From: Pseudocoprococcus catus
GTDB taxonomy: Bacteria; Bacillota; Clostridia; Lachnospirales; Lachnospiraceae
DNA: 64,000 bases
Reading direction: 5' to 3'
NCBI RefSeq assembly: GCF_019734885.1
Contig: NZ_JAAXCM010000021.1
Span: 248,001-312,000, forward strand
Below, piece after piece: positions 1 through 8,582 of this stretch. Under the pieces are notes generated by a model, which saw only the letters and a list, made by a program, of their open reading frames with translations, did not search any database and was not told where the DNA came from. Position 1 is the stretch's first letter. The number at the start of each line of letters is the position of its first letter. The position numbers and the translations under genes are program-made.

Positions 1-1
1 G

Positions 2-31
2 CCTGTCATGATGGGCATGCTGATGGCATAG
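2..31 (+). CDS. Possible C-terminal tail of an upstream gene (partial)
   Basis: One frame entering from the left edge reads PVMMGMLMA and stops at TAG (29-31), immediately before the ribosome site of the pyrophosphatase gene. The Met-rich hydrophobic tail would suit a membrane protein, but nine codons are too few to identify anything. A second frame is also open at the edge, so this is only a possibility. Confidence 0.25.
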   Translation, partial: PVMMGMLMA

Positions 32-43
32 GGGGAAGTGAAA

Positions 44-1693
44 ATGAGCAAGGAAAAAGAAATATTTGTAATAGGTCACAAGAATCCGGATACAGACTCC
101 ATCTGCTCAGCGATTGCCTATGCATACTTCAAGAATCAGCTAAGCGGAAAGAATTGTTACAGAGCAAAACGTGCCGGTGAAGTGAATACAGAAACGCAGT
201 ATGTGTTGGATAAGTTCGGGATGGATGCACCGGAATATGTGGATAACGTCAGAAATCAGGTCAAAGACAGTGGATTAAAGGAGGCTGAACGGGTTTCAAG
301 AGATATGTCAGTAAAAAAGGCATGGGAACTTCTCAGTAGTAAGAGAGAGTCCACATTAACGGTTGTCAATGACAATGATGGCCTGGAAGGCCTGATGACA
401 ATCGGGGATATTGCCAAATCCATTATGGATGTGTCCGGCGGAAGAGCATTAGCTGATGCGAAGACTTCATACAGTAACATTGTTGAAACACTGAAAGCGG
501 AAGTGCTGGCCGGTGATATTGAGAATAAGACAGCGACAGGAAAGGTTATTGTTGCAGCAGCCAATCCTGACCTCATGGAGGAATCTATTGAGGCTGGTGA
601 TATGGTGATTATGGGTGATCGTTATGAATCGCAGCTTTGTGCGATTGAGATGCAGGCGGCATGTCTGATCATCAGTATCGGATGTGAGGTATCACCATCT
701 ATTTTGCAGCTGGCAGAAGAAAAAAACTGCATCATTCTTCGTACAGCCTATGATACATTTATCACTGCCAGACTTTTGAACCAGAGTATTCCAATCGGTT
801 ATTTTATGATCAGGAATAATCTGACTTATTTCAGAACGGACGATTATACAGAAGATATCAGAGGCATTATGGCAAAAATGCGTTACAGAGATTATCCGGT
901 TCTTGACAGTGAGGGAAGACTGGTGGGTATGATGACACGTCACAGTCTTCTTGAAATGGATAAAAAGAAAGTCATTCTGGTAGACCACAATGAAATCGGT
1001 CAGGCAGTGGATGGTCTGCATGAGGCAGAAATTGAGGAAATCATTGATCATCACAAGCTTGGCTTTGTGGAAACTATTCGTCCGATCATGTTCAGAAATC
1101 AGCCGGTGGGCTGCACCGCGACGATCATATACATGATGTTTAAGGAAAATAAGATAGAGATACCGGAGAAAATAGCCGGTCTGATGTGTTCAGCGATTAT
1201 TTCCGATACTCTTTTGTATCGTTCCCCAACTTGTACTGCCATTGATAAAATTGCTGCGGAAGAATTGGCGGCGATTGCAGGGATAGAGACAGAAGCACAT
1301 GCGAAAGCGATGTTCACAGCAGGAAGTAATCTCAGCCAGAAGACATCAGAAGAGATTTTATATCAGGATTTCAAGAAGTTTAAATCCGGTGATATTTCTT
1401 ATGGTGTCGGTCAGATCAGTTCCATGGATCATGATGAGCTAGCGGGAATTATCGACAGAATGACAGAATTTATGGAGAAAGTACGTCCTGAGACGGGCTT
1501 GAATATGCTGTTCTTTATGCTGACAGACATTTTGGAGGAATCAACGATGCTGCTTTGTGTGGGACCGGATGCACTTTCAAAGGTAGCTGAGTACAGCGGA
1601 TGCCCAGTTCAGGGCAATGTGGTGATGATGGAAGGTGTTGTTTCGCGTAAGAAGCAGGTTGTACCTACATTGATGCAGGCCTTCCAGTCCTGA
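44..1693 (+). CDS. ppaC: Manganese-dependent inorganic pyrophosphatase with CBS-DRTGG insert
   Basis: A family II inorganic pyrophosphatase that hydrolyses pyrophosphate to phosphate in the cytoplasm and so pulls biosynthetic reactions forward. The DHH-family metal motif GHKNPDTDS is at residues 11-19, and the VDHNE and DHHKLG motifs lie near residues 312-336. Between the N-terminal metal motif and these lies a regulatory insert of two CBS-like segments around a DRTGG-like region. That insert explains the length of 549 residues, against about 310 for the uninserted enzyme; in known relatives the CBS part binds adenine nucleotides. A GTG at 38 is in frame, but the GGGGGA ribosome site at 31-36 is better spaced for ATG 44. 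The downstream flavin reductase gene follows after 48 bases. Confidence 0.9.
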   Translation: MSKEKEIFVIGHKNPDTDSICSAIAYAYFKNQLSGKNCYRAKRAGEVNTETQYVLDKFGMDAPEYVDNVRNQVKDSGLKEAERVSRDMSVKKAWELLSSKRESTLTVVNDNDGLEGLMTIGDIAKSIMDVSGGRALADAKTSYSNIVETLKAEVLAGDIENKTATGKVIVAAANPDLMEESIEAGDMVIMGDRYESQLCAIEMQAACLIISIGCEVSPSILQLAEEKNCIILRTAYDTFITARLLNQSIPIGYFMIRNNLTYFRTDDYTEDIRGIMAKMRYRDYPVLDSEGRLVGMMTRHSLLEMDKKKVILVDHNEIGQAVDGLHEAEIEEIIDHHKLGFVETIRPIMFRNQPVGCTATIIYMMFKENKIEIPEKIAGLMCSAIISDTLLYRSPTCTAIDKIAAEELAAIAGIETEAHAKAMFTAGSNLSQKTSEEILYQDFKKFKSGDISYGVGQISSMDHDELAGIIDRMTEFMEKVRPETGLNMLFFMLTDILEESTMLLCVGPDALSKVAEYSGCPVQGNVVMMEGVVSRKKQVVPTLMQAFQS

Positions 1694-1741
1694 TCAAAAT
1701 GCATCGCCGAACCTAGATAGATACAACAGAAAGGTAAAAAA

Positions 1742-2362
1742 ATGAGTAAACAATTATGGAAACCGGGAAATATGCTGTATCCTTTACCGGCTGTTTTGGT
1801 GTCCTGCGGAGACAAAGAAGGCAATTACAATGTATTGACAGTTGCCTGGACAGGAACCATTTGTTCAGATCCGGCGATGGTCTATATATCTGTAAGAAAA
1901 AACAGATATTCTCACCATATGCTGGAGGAGACAGGAGAATTTTATATTAATCTGACCACAGAAGCTTTGGCTTTTGCAACAGACTACTGCGGTGTGAAAT
2001 CCGGTAAGGATCTGAATAAATTTGAAGAGATGCATCTGACAGCGGAGATGGGAATGCTTACATGGGCACCAATGATCAAAGAAAGTCCGGTATGTATTGC
2101 CTGTGAAGTTGTGAGGATAGAGGAACTAGGCAGTCATGATATGTTTATCGCCAATGTCAAAGGTGTTTATGCGGATGAAGCCTATATGGATGAGAAAGGC
2201 AAGTTTGAACTGGTGAAGGCAAAGCCAATCGTCTATTCACATGGACAATATTATGGGTTGGGCTGTTATATCGGCAAATTCGGATATTCCGTACAGAAAA
2301 AGCCTGCGAAGGTGAAAAAAGCGACAGCGCATAAGGCAAAGCCCAAAAGTAAAAAAGCATGA
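1742..2362 (+). CDS. Flavin reductase family protein (FMN-binding split barrel)
   Basis: A 206-residue protein of the flavin reductase-like/flavoredoxin family, which binds FMN in a split beta-barrel and passes electrons to partner enzymes. The N-terminal half carries the usual pattern: a short entry strand, a VSCGDKEGNYNVLTVAW segment and a TGTICSDPAMVYISVR strand. The C-terminus is a basic Lys/Ala tail of about 25 residues that lies outside the fold. The stop overlaps the ATG of cbiD (ATGA), so the two are translationally coupled. This places the protein at the head of the corrin operon, where it could supply reduced flavin for cobalt or corrin reduction. That role is inferred from position only. 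Confidence 0.8.
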   Translation: MSKQLWKPGNMLYPLPAVLVSCGDKEGNYNVLTVAWTGTICSDPAMVYISVRKNRYSHHMLEETGEFYINLTTEALAFATDYCGVKSGKDLNKFEEMHLTAEMGMLTWAPMIKESPVCIACEVVRIEELGSHDMFIANVKGVYADEAYMDEKGKFELVKAKPIVYSHGQYYGLGCYIGKFGYSVQKKPAKVKKATAHKAKPKSKKA

Positions 2363-3504
2363 TCGATTACAGAAAGAAAACAATTACCAAAGGGCAGCAG
2401 CAATTAAGATGCGGTTATACAACGGGAACTTGTGCAGCAGCCGCAGCTAAAGCGGCTGCAGTCGCATTGCTTACCGGGGAAATCTACAGAGATGTTGCAA
2501 TATGCCTTCCGGGCGGAGAGAATATTCTGCTTGAAACAGAAACTCTGGAACATCAGAAAAATTGTGTAAAATGCGGCGTGATCAAGGATGCCGGTGATGA
2601 TCCGGATATTACGAATGGCCTGATGATCTGTGCTGCTGTAGAAAAAAATACCTCAGGAGAAATTTGTATAGACGGCGGAGAAGGGGTCGGTCGTGTGACA
2701 CAACCGGGACTTGATCAGCCTGTTGGTGCGGCGGCAATTAATTCAGTTCCGAGAAAAATGATACAGGAGGCGGTGGAATCTGTATGTCGGCAGTATCATT
2801 ATACAGAGGGACTTATGGTTACGATTTCCATTCCAAAAGGCAGGGAAACAGCGGAAAAAACGTTAAATCCCATGTTGGGGATCGTTGGCGGACTTTCTGT
2901 TTTGGGGACAACAGGCATCGTTGAACCGATGAGTGAAAAAGCATTGATCGATACGATCGCGGTGGATATCCGTCGGCATCGGGCGCAGGGAGAAGATATT
3001 CTTGTCATGGCACCGGGCAATTATGGTTTGGATTATCTGAAAGCTGCTTGTGACATTCACTCGGAGCAGGTTATAAAAATCAGCAATTTTGTCGGAGACA
3101 GTATTGATCTGGCTGTTTGCGAAGGTGCGTCAGGCATTGTTCTGGCGGGCCATATCGGCAAATTGATCAAAGTTGCCGGCGGCATTATGAATACCCATTC
3201 TCATCAGGCGGATGCCAGGATGGAGATTCTGACAGCCTATGCGGCAGTGGCAGGGGCTGACGGAGAGACTTTGCGCCTGGTGATGAAGGCGGTGACAACA
3301 GATGCTGGTATGGAAATTTTACAGAGGTGTGGTTTGCTGTCAGAGACAATGCAGTTGATTCTTGGAAAAATCCAGGCACATGTACAAAAGAGAGCGGGAA
3401 GCCGGGTTGAAACCGGGATTATTATTTTTTCCAATGTCTATGGATTACTGGGGCAAACAGAGAATGTACCGACTATGCTGGCAGAACTCGCCGGAAAGAC
3501 TTGA
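2359..3504 (+). CDS. cbiD: Cobalt-precorrin-5B C1-methyltransferase CbiD
   Basis: CbiD acts in the anaerobic (early cobalt insertion) branch of cobalamin synthesis and methylates C1 of the corrin ring. At 381 residues it has the family's usual length. The signature RCGYTTGTCAAAAAKAA is near residues 18-34, followed by Gly-rich segments such as GIVGGLSVLGTTGIVEPMS and a C-terminal NVYGLLGQTENVP region. It starts inside the stop of the flavin reductase gene and is followed by the C20-methyltransferase gene after 31 bases. It is the first of five consecutive corrin-ring genes on this strand. Confidence 0.93.
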   Translation: MIDYRKKTITKGQQQLRCGYTTGTCAAAAAKAAAVALLTGEIYRDVAICLPGGENILLETETLEHQKNCVKCGVIKDAGDDPDITNGLMICAAVEKNTSGEICIDGGEGVGRVTQPGLDQPVGAAAINSVPRKMIQEAVESVCRQYHYTEGLMVTISIPKGRETAEKTLNPMLGIVGGLSVLGTTGIVEPMSEKALIDTIAVDIRRHRAQGEDILVMAPGNYGLDYLKAACDIHSEQVIKISNFVGDSIDLAVCEGASGIVLAGHIGKLIKVAGGIMNTHSHQADARMEILTAYAAVAGADGETLRLVMKAVTTDAGMEILQRCGLLSETMQLILGKIQAHVQKRAGSRVETGIIIFSNVYGLLGQTENVPTMLAELAGKT

Positions 3505-3535
3505 AATTGAATGAAATGCATGAGGAGGAAATGAG

Positions 3536-4237
3536 ATGGTGAGCGGCTGTCTGTACAGTATAGGTGTGGGTCCGGGGGATCCGGAATTGATGACATTAAA
3601 AGCGGTTCATACAATCAGCAAATGTCCTGTTTTGGTTTTGCCGGCGGAGAGCCGCCAAAAGTGTGTGGCTTATCAGATCGCAAGACAGATTTTGCCGGAA
3701 ATAGATGAAAAGGAAGCCGTCTGTCTTGTTATGCCGATGACAAAAGACAAAGAAAAACTGGAAAGGAACCATGAAGAAGGAGCCGTGAAAGTGGCACAGA
3801 TACTGGAAGAGGGACGGGATGCGGCCTTCTTGACAATCGGTGATCCTACGGTTTATGCCACATCAATGTATATTCATCAGCGGGTGGCACAGATGGGATA
3901 TCAGACACAGATTATCAGTGGGGTTCCTTCTTTTTGTGCTGCTGCAGCAAAACTGGGTGTTTCTCTGGGAGAAAAGCAGGAGCAGATACATGTTATACCA
4001 GCCAGCTACGATATTGAAATGGCGATGCAGCTTTCCGGGACTAAGATCCTTATGAAGGCAGGAAAGAAGATGCCCTTTGTCAAGCAGTGTGTAAAAAAGC
4101 ATCAGGGGTGGGCTGCAATGGTGGAAAACTGCGGTATGCCGGATGAACATGTGTGGATAAATCCGGATAGTATGCCGGATCAGCCGGGATATTATACGCT
4201 TGTGATTGCAAAAGATGGGAGAGGTGAAGAAAAATGA
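3536..4237 (+). CDS. cbiL: Precorrin-2 C20-methyltransferase (CobI/CbiL)
   Basis: An S-adenosylmethionine-dependent tetrapyrrole methylase that adds the C20 methyl group to (cobalt-)precorrin-2 in corrin assembly. The N-terminus carries the methylase signature YSIGVGPGDPELMTLKA at residues 7-23, and the TIGDPTVYATSMY motif lies near residues 101-113. The 233-residue length is typical. A GAGGAGG ribosome site lies just upstream. It overlaps the next methylase gene by 4 bases (ATGA). The neighbouring cbiD, cbiG and cbiH point to the anaerobic route and hence the cobalt-bound substrate. Confidence 0.9.
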   Translation: MVSGCLYSIGVGPGDPELMTLKAVHTISKCPVLVLPAESRQKCVAYQIARQILPEIDEKEAVCLVMPMTKDKEKLERNHEEGAVKVAQILEEGRDAAFLTIGDPTVYATSMYIHQRVAQMGYQTQIISGVPSFCAAAAKLGVSLGEKQEQIHVIPASYDIEMAMQLSGTKILMKAGKKMPFVKQCVKKHQGWAAMVENCGMPDEHVWINPDSMPDQPGYYTLVIAKDGRGEEK

Positions 4238-4989
4238 TACATTTTGTGGGAGCCGGTCCCGGAGCACCGGACTTGATAACAGTCAGAGGACAGAAGCTCC
4301 TTCAGGAGGCGGATGTGATTATTTATGCGGGTTCGCTGGTCAATCCTGCATTGCTGGATGCCAAAAAGGCAGATTGTGCGGTTTATAACAGTGCACATAT
4401 GACTTTAGAGGAAGTTCTGGATGTAATGAAGAAGGCTGAAGCAGCCGGCAAAATGACAGTTCGCCTGCACACGGGAGATCCGTGTCTTTATGGTGCCATT
4501 CGTGAGCAGATGGATGCTTTGAAACAGATGGATATTGTATATGATATATGTCCCGGGGTCAGTGCCTTCTGTGGTGCTGCATCAGCATTGGAACTGGAAT
4601 ATACATTGCCGGGAGTATCACAGACCGTTATTATCAGTCGGACAGCTGGAAGGACACCGGTACCGGAGAAGGAATCGATTCCTGAGCTGGCAAAGCATCA
4701 GGCGACGATGGTGCTTTTTTTAAGTACAGGTCATCTTCCGAAGCTTCAGAAGGAATTGCTTGAGGGTGGATACGCAGCGGATACACCGGCAGCAATCTGC
4801 TACAAAGCAACATGGCCGGAGGAAAAAAGATTCCTCTGTACAGTTGGTACGCTGGCAGAAACAGCAGAGCGGGAGAAAATCATGAGTACCGCATTGATTA
4901 TTGTCGGAAATATCATCGGAGAGCAATATGACCGCTCCCTTTTGTATGATCCTTCTTTTACAACCGCATTCCGTGATGCATCAGAATAG
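4234..4989 (+). CDS. cbiF: Cobalt-precorrin-4 C11-methyltransferase CbiF
   Basis: The C11-methyltransferase of corrin synthesis, a SUMT-family methylase of 251 residues. It begins IHFVGAGPGAPDLITVRGQK, the typical first strand and loop, and has the LHTGDPCLYGAIREQMD motif near residues 78-94. The conserved CYKATWPEEK near the C-terminus is characteristic of the CbiF/CobM type. Its start overlaps the previous stop, and cbiG begins 2 bases after its own stop, so the genes form one transcript with coupled translation. Confidence 0.93.
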   Translation: MIHFVGAGPGAPDLITVRGQKLLQEADVIIYAGSLVNPALLDAKKADCAVYNSAHMTLEEVLDVMKKAEAAGKMTVRLHTGDPCLYGAIREQMDALKQMDIVYDICPGVSAFCGAASALELEYTLPGVSQTVIISRTAGRTPVPEKESIPELAKHQATMVLFLSTGHLPKLQKELLEGGYAADTPAAICYKATWPEEKRFLCTVGTLAETAEREKIMSTALIIVGNIIGEQYDRSLLYDPSFTTAFRDASE

Positions 4990-4991
4990 TT

Positions 4992-6146
4992 ATGAAAATA
5001 GCAGTTATTAGTTTTACGCAGAATGGGAATATCTGCAATCGGCAAATTACAGCCGCTTTGAAAAAGGAAGGACATGATGCAGAGGAATTTACGGCGCTTC
5101 GTCGGAGAAGTCCTACAGTGCTCGATGATATGCCGGAAACAGGCAAAAGGGCGGCAGATCCAACTGAATTGACAGTCGTTTCAAATCGTGTTTCAGAATG
5201 GACAAAGGCGGCGTTTAACCAATATGATGCCCTGGTGTTTGTGGGTGCGGCGGCTATTGCAGTGCGCAGTATTGCACCATGTGTCAGGGACAAACTGACT
5301 GATCCGGCAGTTCTTGTGGTAGATGAGAAAGGTCAGTATGTGGTTCCGATACTTTCCGGGCATGTAGGAGGAGCCAATGGATTGGCCAGACAGTTAGCTG
5401 CAGACTTGCAGGCACTGCCCGTGATCACAACAGCCACAGATATTCAAGGGCTGTTTGCAGTGGACGTATTTGCAGTGAAGAACCGGTTGATCTTAACAGA
5501 CAGAGTCAAGGCAAAAAAGATATCTGCCGCCATTCTCGAGCATGAGTGCCAGCAGGTGTATATAGATGGATTGATGGCATATGACGGCAAACTTCCGAAA
5601 TATCTGGGTATAACCAAGGATATAGAAAAAGCAGATATTCTGATTGATTATCATCTCCTGCAACCTGATATGAAAGGACTCTGTCTGCTTCCGGAGGGGA
5701 TGATTTGGATGGGTATCGGGTGCCGGAAAGGGACGGAAGCTGCCAAAATTAAAGCGGCAATCAATCATTTTATCCAGGAACATGAGATAGACAAAAGGGC
5801 AATTGCAGGACTGGCCTCCATAGATGTAAAAGCCAATGAACAGGGAATTTTAGAAGTGTGCCGGGAAAACAACTGGCCATTTGTAACATTTACGGCAGAA
5901 AGGCTGCGTGCACAGGAAGGTAATTTTACAGCCTCTGATTTTGTAAAAAGTAAAGTTGGTGTGGATAACGTCTGTGAGCGGGCAGCGCTTTGTGCGGCCG
6001 GCGATATGATTCATGAAGAAAAGCGTGAATTGGGACAAAATCGTCTGAGTCAACCGTGGAAAGCTGAGCTTTTGGTCAAAAAAGAAATTATGCCCGGCAT
6101 TACCCTGGCAGCGGCAGGGGCGGGCAGGAGGTTAAAATTTGAGTAA
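4992..6146 (+). CDS. cbiG: Cobalt-precorrin-5A hydrolase CbiG
   Basis: CbiG opens the delta-lactone of cobalt-precorrin-5A and releases acetaldehyde, a step found only in the anaerobic route. This 384-residue protein has the three expected parts: an N-terminal domain ending with FVGAAAIAVRSIAP near residues 85-98, a central domain containing LSGHVGGANGLARQLA, and a C-terminal domain starting near WMGIGCRKGTEA. The C-terminal SIDVKANEQGILEVCRENNW segment is also conserved. The gene overlaps cbiH by 8 bases. It confirms that the pathway here is the oxygen-independent one. Confidence 0.92.
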   Translation: MKIAVISFTQNGNICNRQITAALKKEGHDAEEFTALRRRSPTVLDDMPETGKRAADPTELTVVSNRVSEWTKAAFNQYDALVFVGAAAIAVRSIAPCVRDKLTDPAVLVVDEKGQYVVPILSGHVGGANGLARQLAADLQALPVITTATDIQGLFAVDVFAVKNRLILTDRVKAKKISAAILEHECQQVYIDGLMAYDGKLPKYLGITKDIEKADILIDYHLLQPDMKGLCLLPEGMIWMGIGCRKGTEAAKIKAAINHFIQEHEIDKRAIAGLASIDVKANEQGILEVCRENNWPFVTFTAERLRAQEGNFTASDFVKSKVGVDNVCERAALCAAGDMIHEEKRELGQNRLSQPWKAELLVKKEIMPGITLAAAGAGRRLKFE

Positions 6147-6873
6147 ATTATATGTAGTAGGAATCGGTCCGGGTGGATATGAGCAGATGACGATTCGTGC
6201 GGCAAAGGTTCTGGAAAAATGTGATATCATTGTAGGGTATACGGTTTATGTGGATCTGATCGCGGATCATTTTGCCGGCAAAGAAATGCTGACAACGCCG
6301 ATGCGCCAGGAAGAAAAACGCTGCAGAATGGCTTTTGAAGAAGTCATGAAAGGCAAGGATACAGCCATGATCTGTTCCGGTGATGCCGGTGTATATGGCA
6401 TGTCGGGTCTGATTTATGAGATCAGTCAGGATTATCCGGGAGTTGACATAGAGATTGTCAGCGGAGTAACGGCAGCCCTGAGTGGGGGTGCTGTTCTTGG
6501 TGCACCGCTGATGCACGACTTTGCGGTCATCAGTCTCAGTGATCTGATGACACCGTGGGAATTGATCCAGAAGCGCCTGGCAGCTGCAGCAAGTGCTGAT
6601 ATGGCTATCTGTCTTTATAATCCTTCCAGCAAAAAGAGAAAGGATTATCTGAATAAGGCTTGTCAGATTGTCATGCAGTATGCTTCTCCTGCAACTGTCT
6701 GCGGTATTGTCAGACAGATTGGAAGAGACGGAGAATTTTTTGAGGTCATGACGCTTCAGCAATTGGCAGAGTATGAGGCAGATATGTTTACAACAGTATT
6801 TATCGGCAACACTACAACCAAAGTCATCAATGGCAGAATGGTGACGCCAAGAGGCTATAAACTGAGTGAATAG
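6139..6873 (+). CDS. cbiH: Precorrin-3B C17-methyltransferase CbiH
   Basis: This methylase adds the C17 methyl group and drives ring contraction in corrin synthesis. The N-terminus KLYVVGIGPGGYEQMTIRA and the CSGDAGVYGMSGLIYE motif near residues 79-94 identify a tetrapyrrole methylase of the CobJ/CbiH kind; 244 residues is normal. It starts with TTG within the end of cbiG. It is the last corrin gene in the window: cbiE, cbiT, cbiC, cbiJ and a cobaltochelatase are absent here and must be elsewhere if the pathway is complete. On the other strand a truncated DUF2284 gene abuts its stop codon. Confidence 0.92.
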   Translation: MSKLYVVGIGPGGYEQMTIRAAKVLEKCDIIVGYTVYVDLIADHFAGKEMLTTPMRQEEKRCRMAFEEVMKGKDTAMICSGDAGVYGMSGLIYEISQDYPGVDIEIVSGVTAALSGGAVLGAPLMHDFAVISLSDLMTPWELIQKRLAAAASADMAICLYNPSSKKRKDYLNKACQIVMQYASPATVCGIVRQIGRDGEFFEVMTLQQLAEYEADMFTTVFIGNTTTKVINGRMVTPRGYKLSE

Positions 6874-7152
6874 CGGTAATCGGAGGGATTGACACATAAT
6901 ATCGGCAATTTTGTGTTCCGAGAATTGTTTTCCGGCATAGTCATCATTATAGAGGATTTTGACCGCAAATAGATCCAGTGTCTGAAACTGATTCCAGAAA
7001 GCCTCCACATCGAAGGTGTAGGAAGGACAGGACCAGAGTCTGTCATAATTGGGACAGGCTTTGCAGTATTCAGTGAAAGTGGGAATATCGATATATCTTT
7101 TTTTATAATCACTGACAGCGATGGATGTTGTGTAGGATTCGGTTGTGTACAT
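6874..7152 (-). pseudogene. Truncated DUF2284 metal-binding protein
   Basis: Reading the minus strand from ATG 7152 (ribosome site GGAGG, 8 bases away), about 85 residues match the N-terminal half of DUF2284 proteins: a YIDIPTFTEYCKACPNYDRLW segment in two conserved cysteine contexts, then SCPSYTFDVEAFWNQF and AVKILYNDDYAGK. At about 6874, where the cbiH stop lies, the family resemblance ends. The frame stays open to 6148, but only as antisense to cbiH. DUF2284 proteins are usually about 170-200 residues with further C-terminal cysteines, so this copy has lost its C-terminal half. A stable short product cannot be excluded. Confidence 0.6.
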
Positions 7153-7227
7153 GGCTGATTCCTCCTTTTTATCTATCATACCTTAAAAAGTGAAGAATGT
7201 ATAGGATACTTTTGGTTAAGATGCCTA

Positions 7228-7256
7228 TTTCACTTTTGAAAGCGGTAGGTTATACT
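7228..7256 (+). promoter_or_regulatory. Candidate sigma-A promoter for the DUF362 gene
   Basis: A TATACT -10 box at 7251-7256 lies 17 bases from a weak TTTCAC -35 box at 7228-7233, in the AT-rich gap before the DUF362 gene. The leader would be about 80 bases. Confidence 0.4.
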
Positions 7257-7344
7257 ATCACGAGATAAACGTAAATAAACAGTTACAATAATTGTTAAAA
7301 CAATAGAAGATAAAGATACATACAATGAAGGAGATTCTTTGAAG

Positions 7345-8475
7345 ATGGAAAAAGCTAAAGTTTATTTTACTGATTTCAGAACACAGGCTTATGGTGACGG
7401 TTTAACAACAAAACTGCAGAAAATGCTGAAAAAAGCAGGTATTGAGCAGTTGGACATGGACGGCAAGTTTGTAGCCATTAAAATGCATTTTGGTGAATTG
7501 GGCAATTTGAGCTTTCTTCGACCGAATTATGCCAGGGCAGTGGCTGATCTGGTGAAATCTTTGGGCGGCAAGCCGTTTTTGACAGACTGTAATACCATGT
7601 ATCCGGGAAGCAGAAAGAATGCCCTTGAACATATGGAATGTGCATGGCAGAACGGCTTTACACCGCTGACAGTAGGATGTCCGATCATTATTGCTGACGG
7701 TCTTAAAGGCACGGATGATATTGATGTACCGGTAGAAGGCGGAGAATATGTCAAAGCAGCCAAGATCGGACGTGCGGTGATGGATGCGGATGTCTTTATC
7801 AGTCTGACACATTTCAAGGGACATGAAGCAACAGGATTTGGCGGTACGATCAAGAATATCGGTATGGGCTGCGGTTCAAGAGCAGGAAAGACGGAGCAGC
7901 ACAGCAACGGTATACCGACAATTTCATCACGCAGATGTGTAGGTTGTAAGCGCTGTCAGAAGGAATGTGCCAACGGCGGACTTGTATTCGATGCAGAAAC
8001 AAAGAAAATGACTGTAGATACAGAGCATTGTGTAGGCTGTAGCAGATGCCTCGGCGCATGTAATTTTGATGCCATTACATTCAGAAACAGCAATGCCAAT
8101 GCTATTTTGAACTGTAAGATGGCAGAATATACGAAGGCTGTTATTGACGGAAGACCGAATTTCCATATTTCTCTGGTGATTGATGTTTCACCAAACTGTG
8201 ATTGCCATGGAGAAAATGATGTACCGATTCTGCCGAATATCGGTATGTTTGCTTCTTTTGACCCGCTGGCCCTTGACCAGGCCTGCGTAGATGCCTGTCT
8301 GAAGGCAGAGCCGATGCCGAATAGCCAGCTTTCGGATAACATGAGCCGACCGGATTTTGTGGATCATCATGATCATTTCACTAATTCTACACCGGAATCA
8401 GAATGGCAGTCATGTTTGGAACATGCAGATAAGATCGGCCTCGGAAGCAGAGATTATGAGCTGATTGTCTGTTAA
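7345..8475 (+). CDS. DUF362 protein with two 4Fe-4S clusters
   Basis: A 376-residue protein with an N-terminal DUF362 domain, which includes a FITLTHFKGHE-like motif (here VFISLTHFKGHEATGFGG) and a Gly/Cys-rich GMGCGSRAGK, followed by a bacterial ferredoxin insert. Two cluster motifs are visible, CVGCKRCQKEC and CVGCSRCLGAC, near residues 196-240. Such proteins are presumed electron carriers or Fe-S scaffolds in anaerobes; the partner is unknown. A TTG at 7339 is in frame, but the AAGGAGA ribosome site at 7328-7334 fits ATG 7345 better. It stands alone, with its own promoter and a weak hairpin after it. Confidence 0.88.
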   Translation: MEKAKVYFTDFRTQAYGDGLTTKLQKMLKKAGIEQLDMDGKFVAIKMHFGELGNLSFLRPNYARAVADLVKSLGGKPFLTDCNTMYPGSRKNALEHMECAWQNGFTPLTVGCPIIIADGLKGTDDIDVPVEGGEYVKAAKIGRAVMDADVFISLTHFKGHEATGFGGTIKNIGMGCGSRAGKTEQHSNGIPTISSRRCVGCKRCQKECANGGLVFDAETKKMTVDTEHCVGCSRCLGACNFDAITFRNSNANAILNCKMAEYTKAVIDGRPNFHISLVIDVSPNCDCHGENDVPILPNIGMFASFDPLALDQACVDACLKAEPMPNSQLSDNMSRPDFVDHHDHFTNSTPESEWQSCLEHADKIGLGSRDYELIVC

Positions 8476-8502
8476 TAGTCACAGAGATGATAAGTTTTTC
8501 GG

Positions 8503-8545
8503 AATTCCAGCCGGCGTATGCTGACTGGAATTTTGTGTGGGTTTT
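8503..8545 (+). terminator. Weak hairpin after the DUF362 gene
   Basis: An inverted repeat AATTCCAG (8503-8510) / CTGGAATT (8525-8532) is followed by a G/T-rich stretch ending in TTTT. The T-run is late, so termination is only plausible. Confidence 0.35.
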
Positions 8546-8582
8546 ATTATGGATATTTAAATGAACTTCAGGGAGGATAAAG

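Noticed and set aside
6148-6873. Open minus-strand frame across cbiH, continuing the DUF2284 fragment
   Set aside because: It is antisense to an intact cbiH and has no family resemblance; only the part above 6874 is a real gene remnant.
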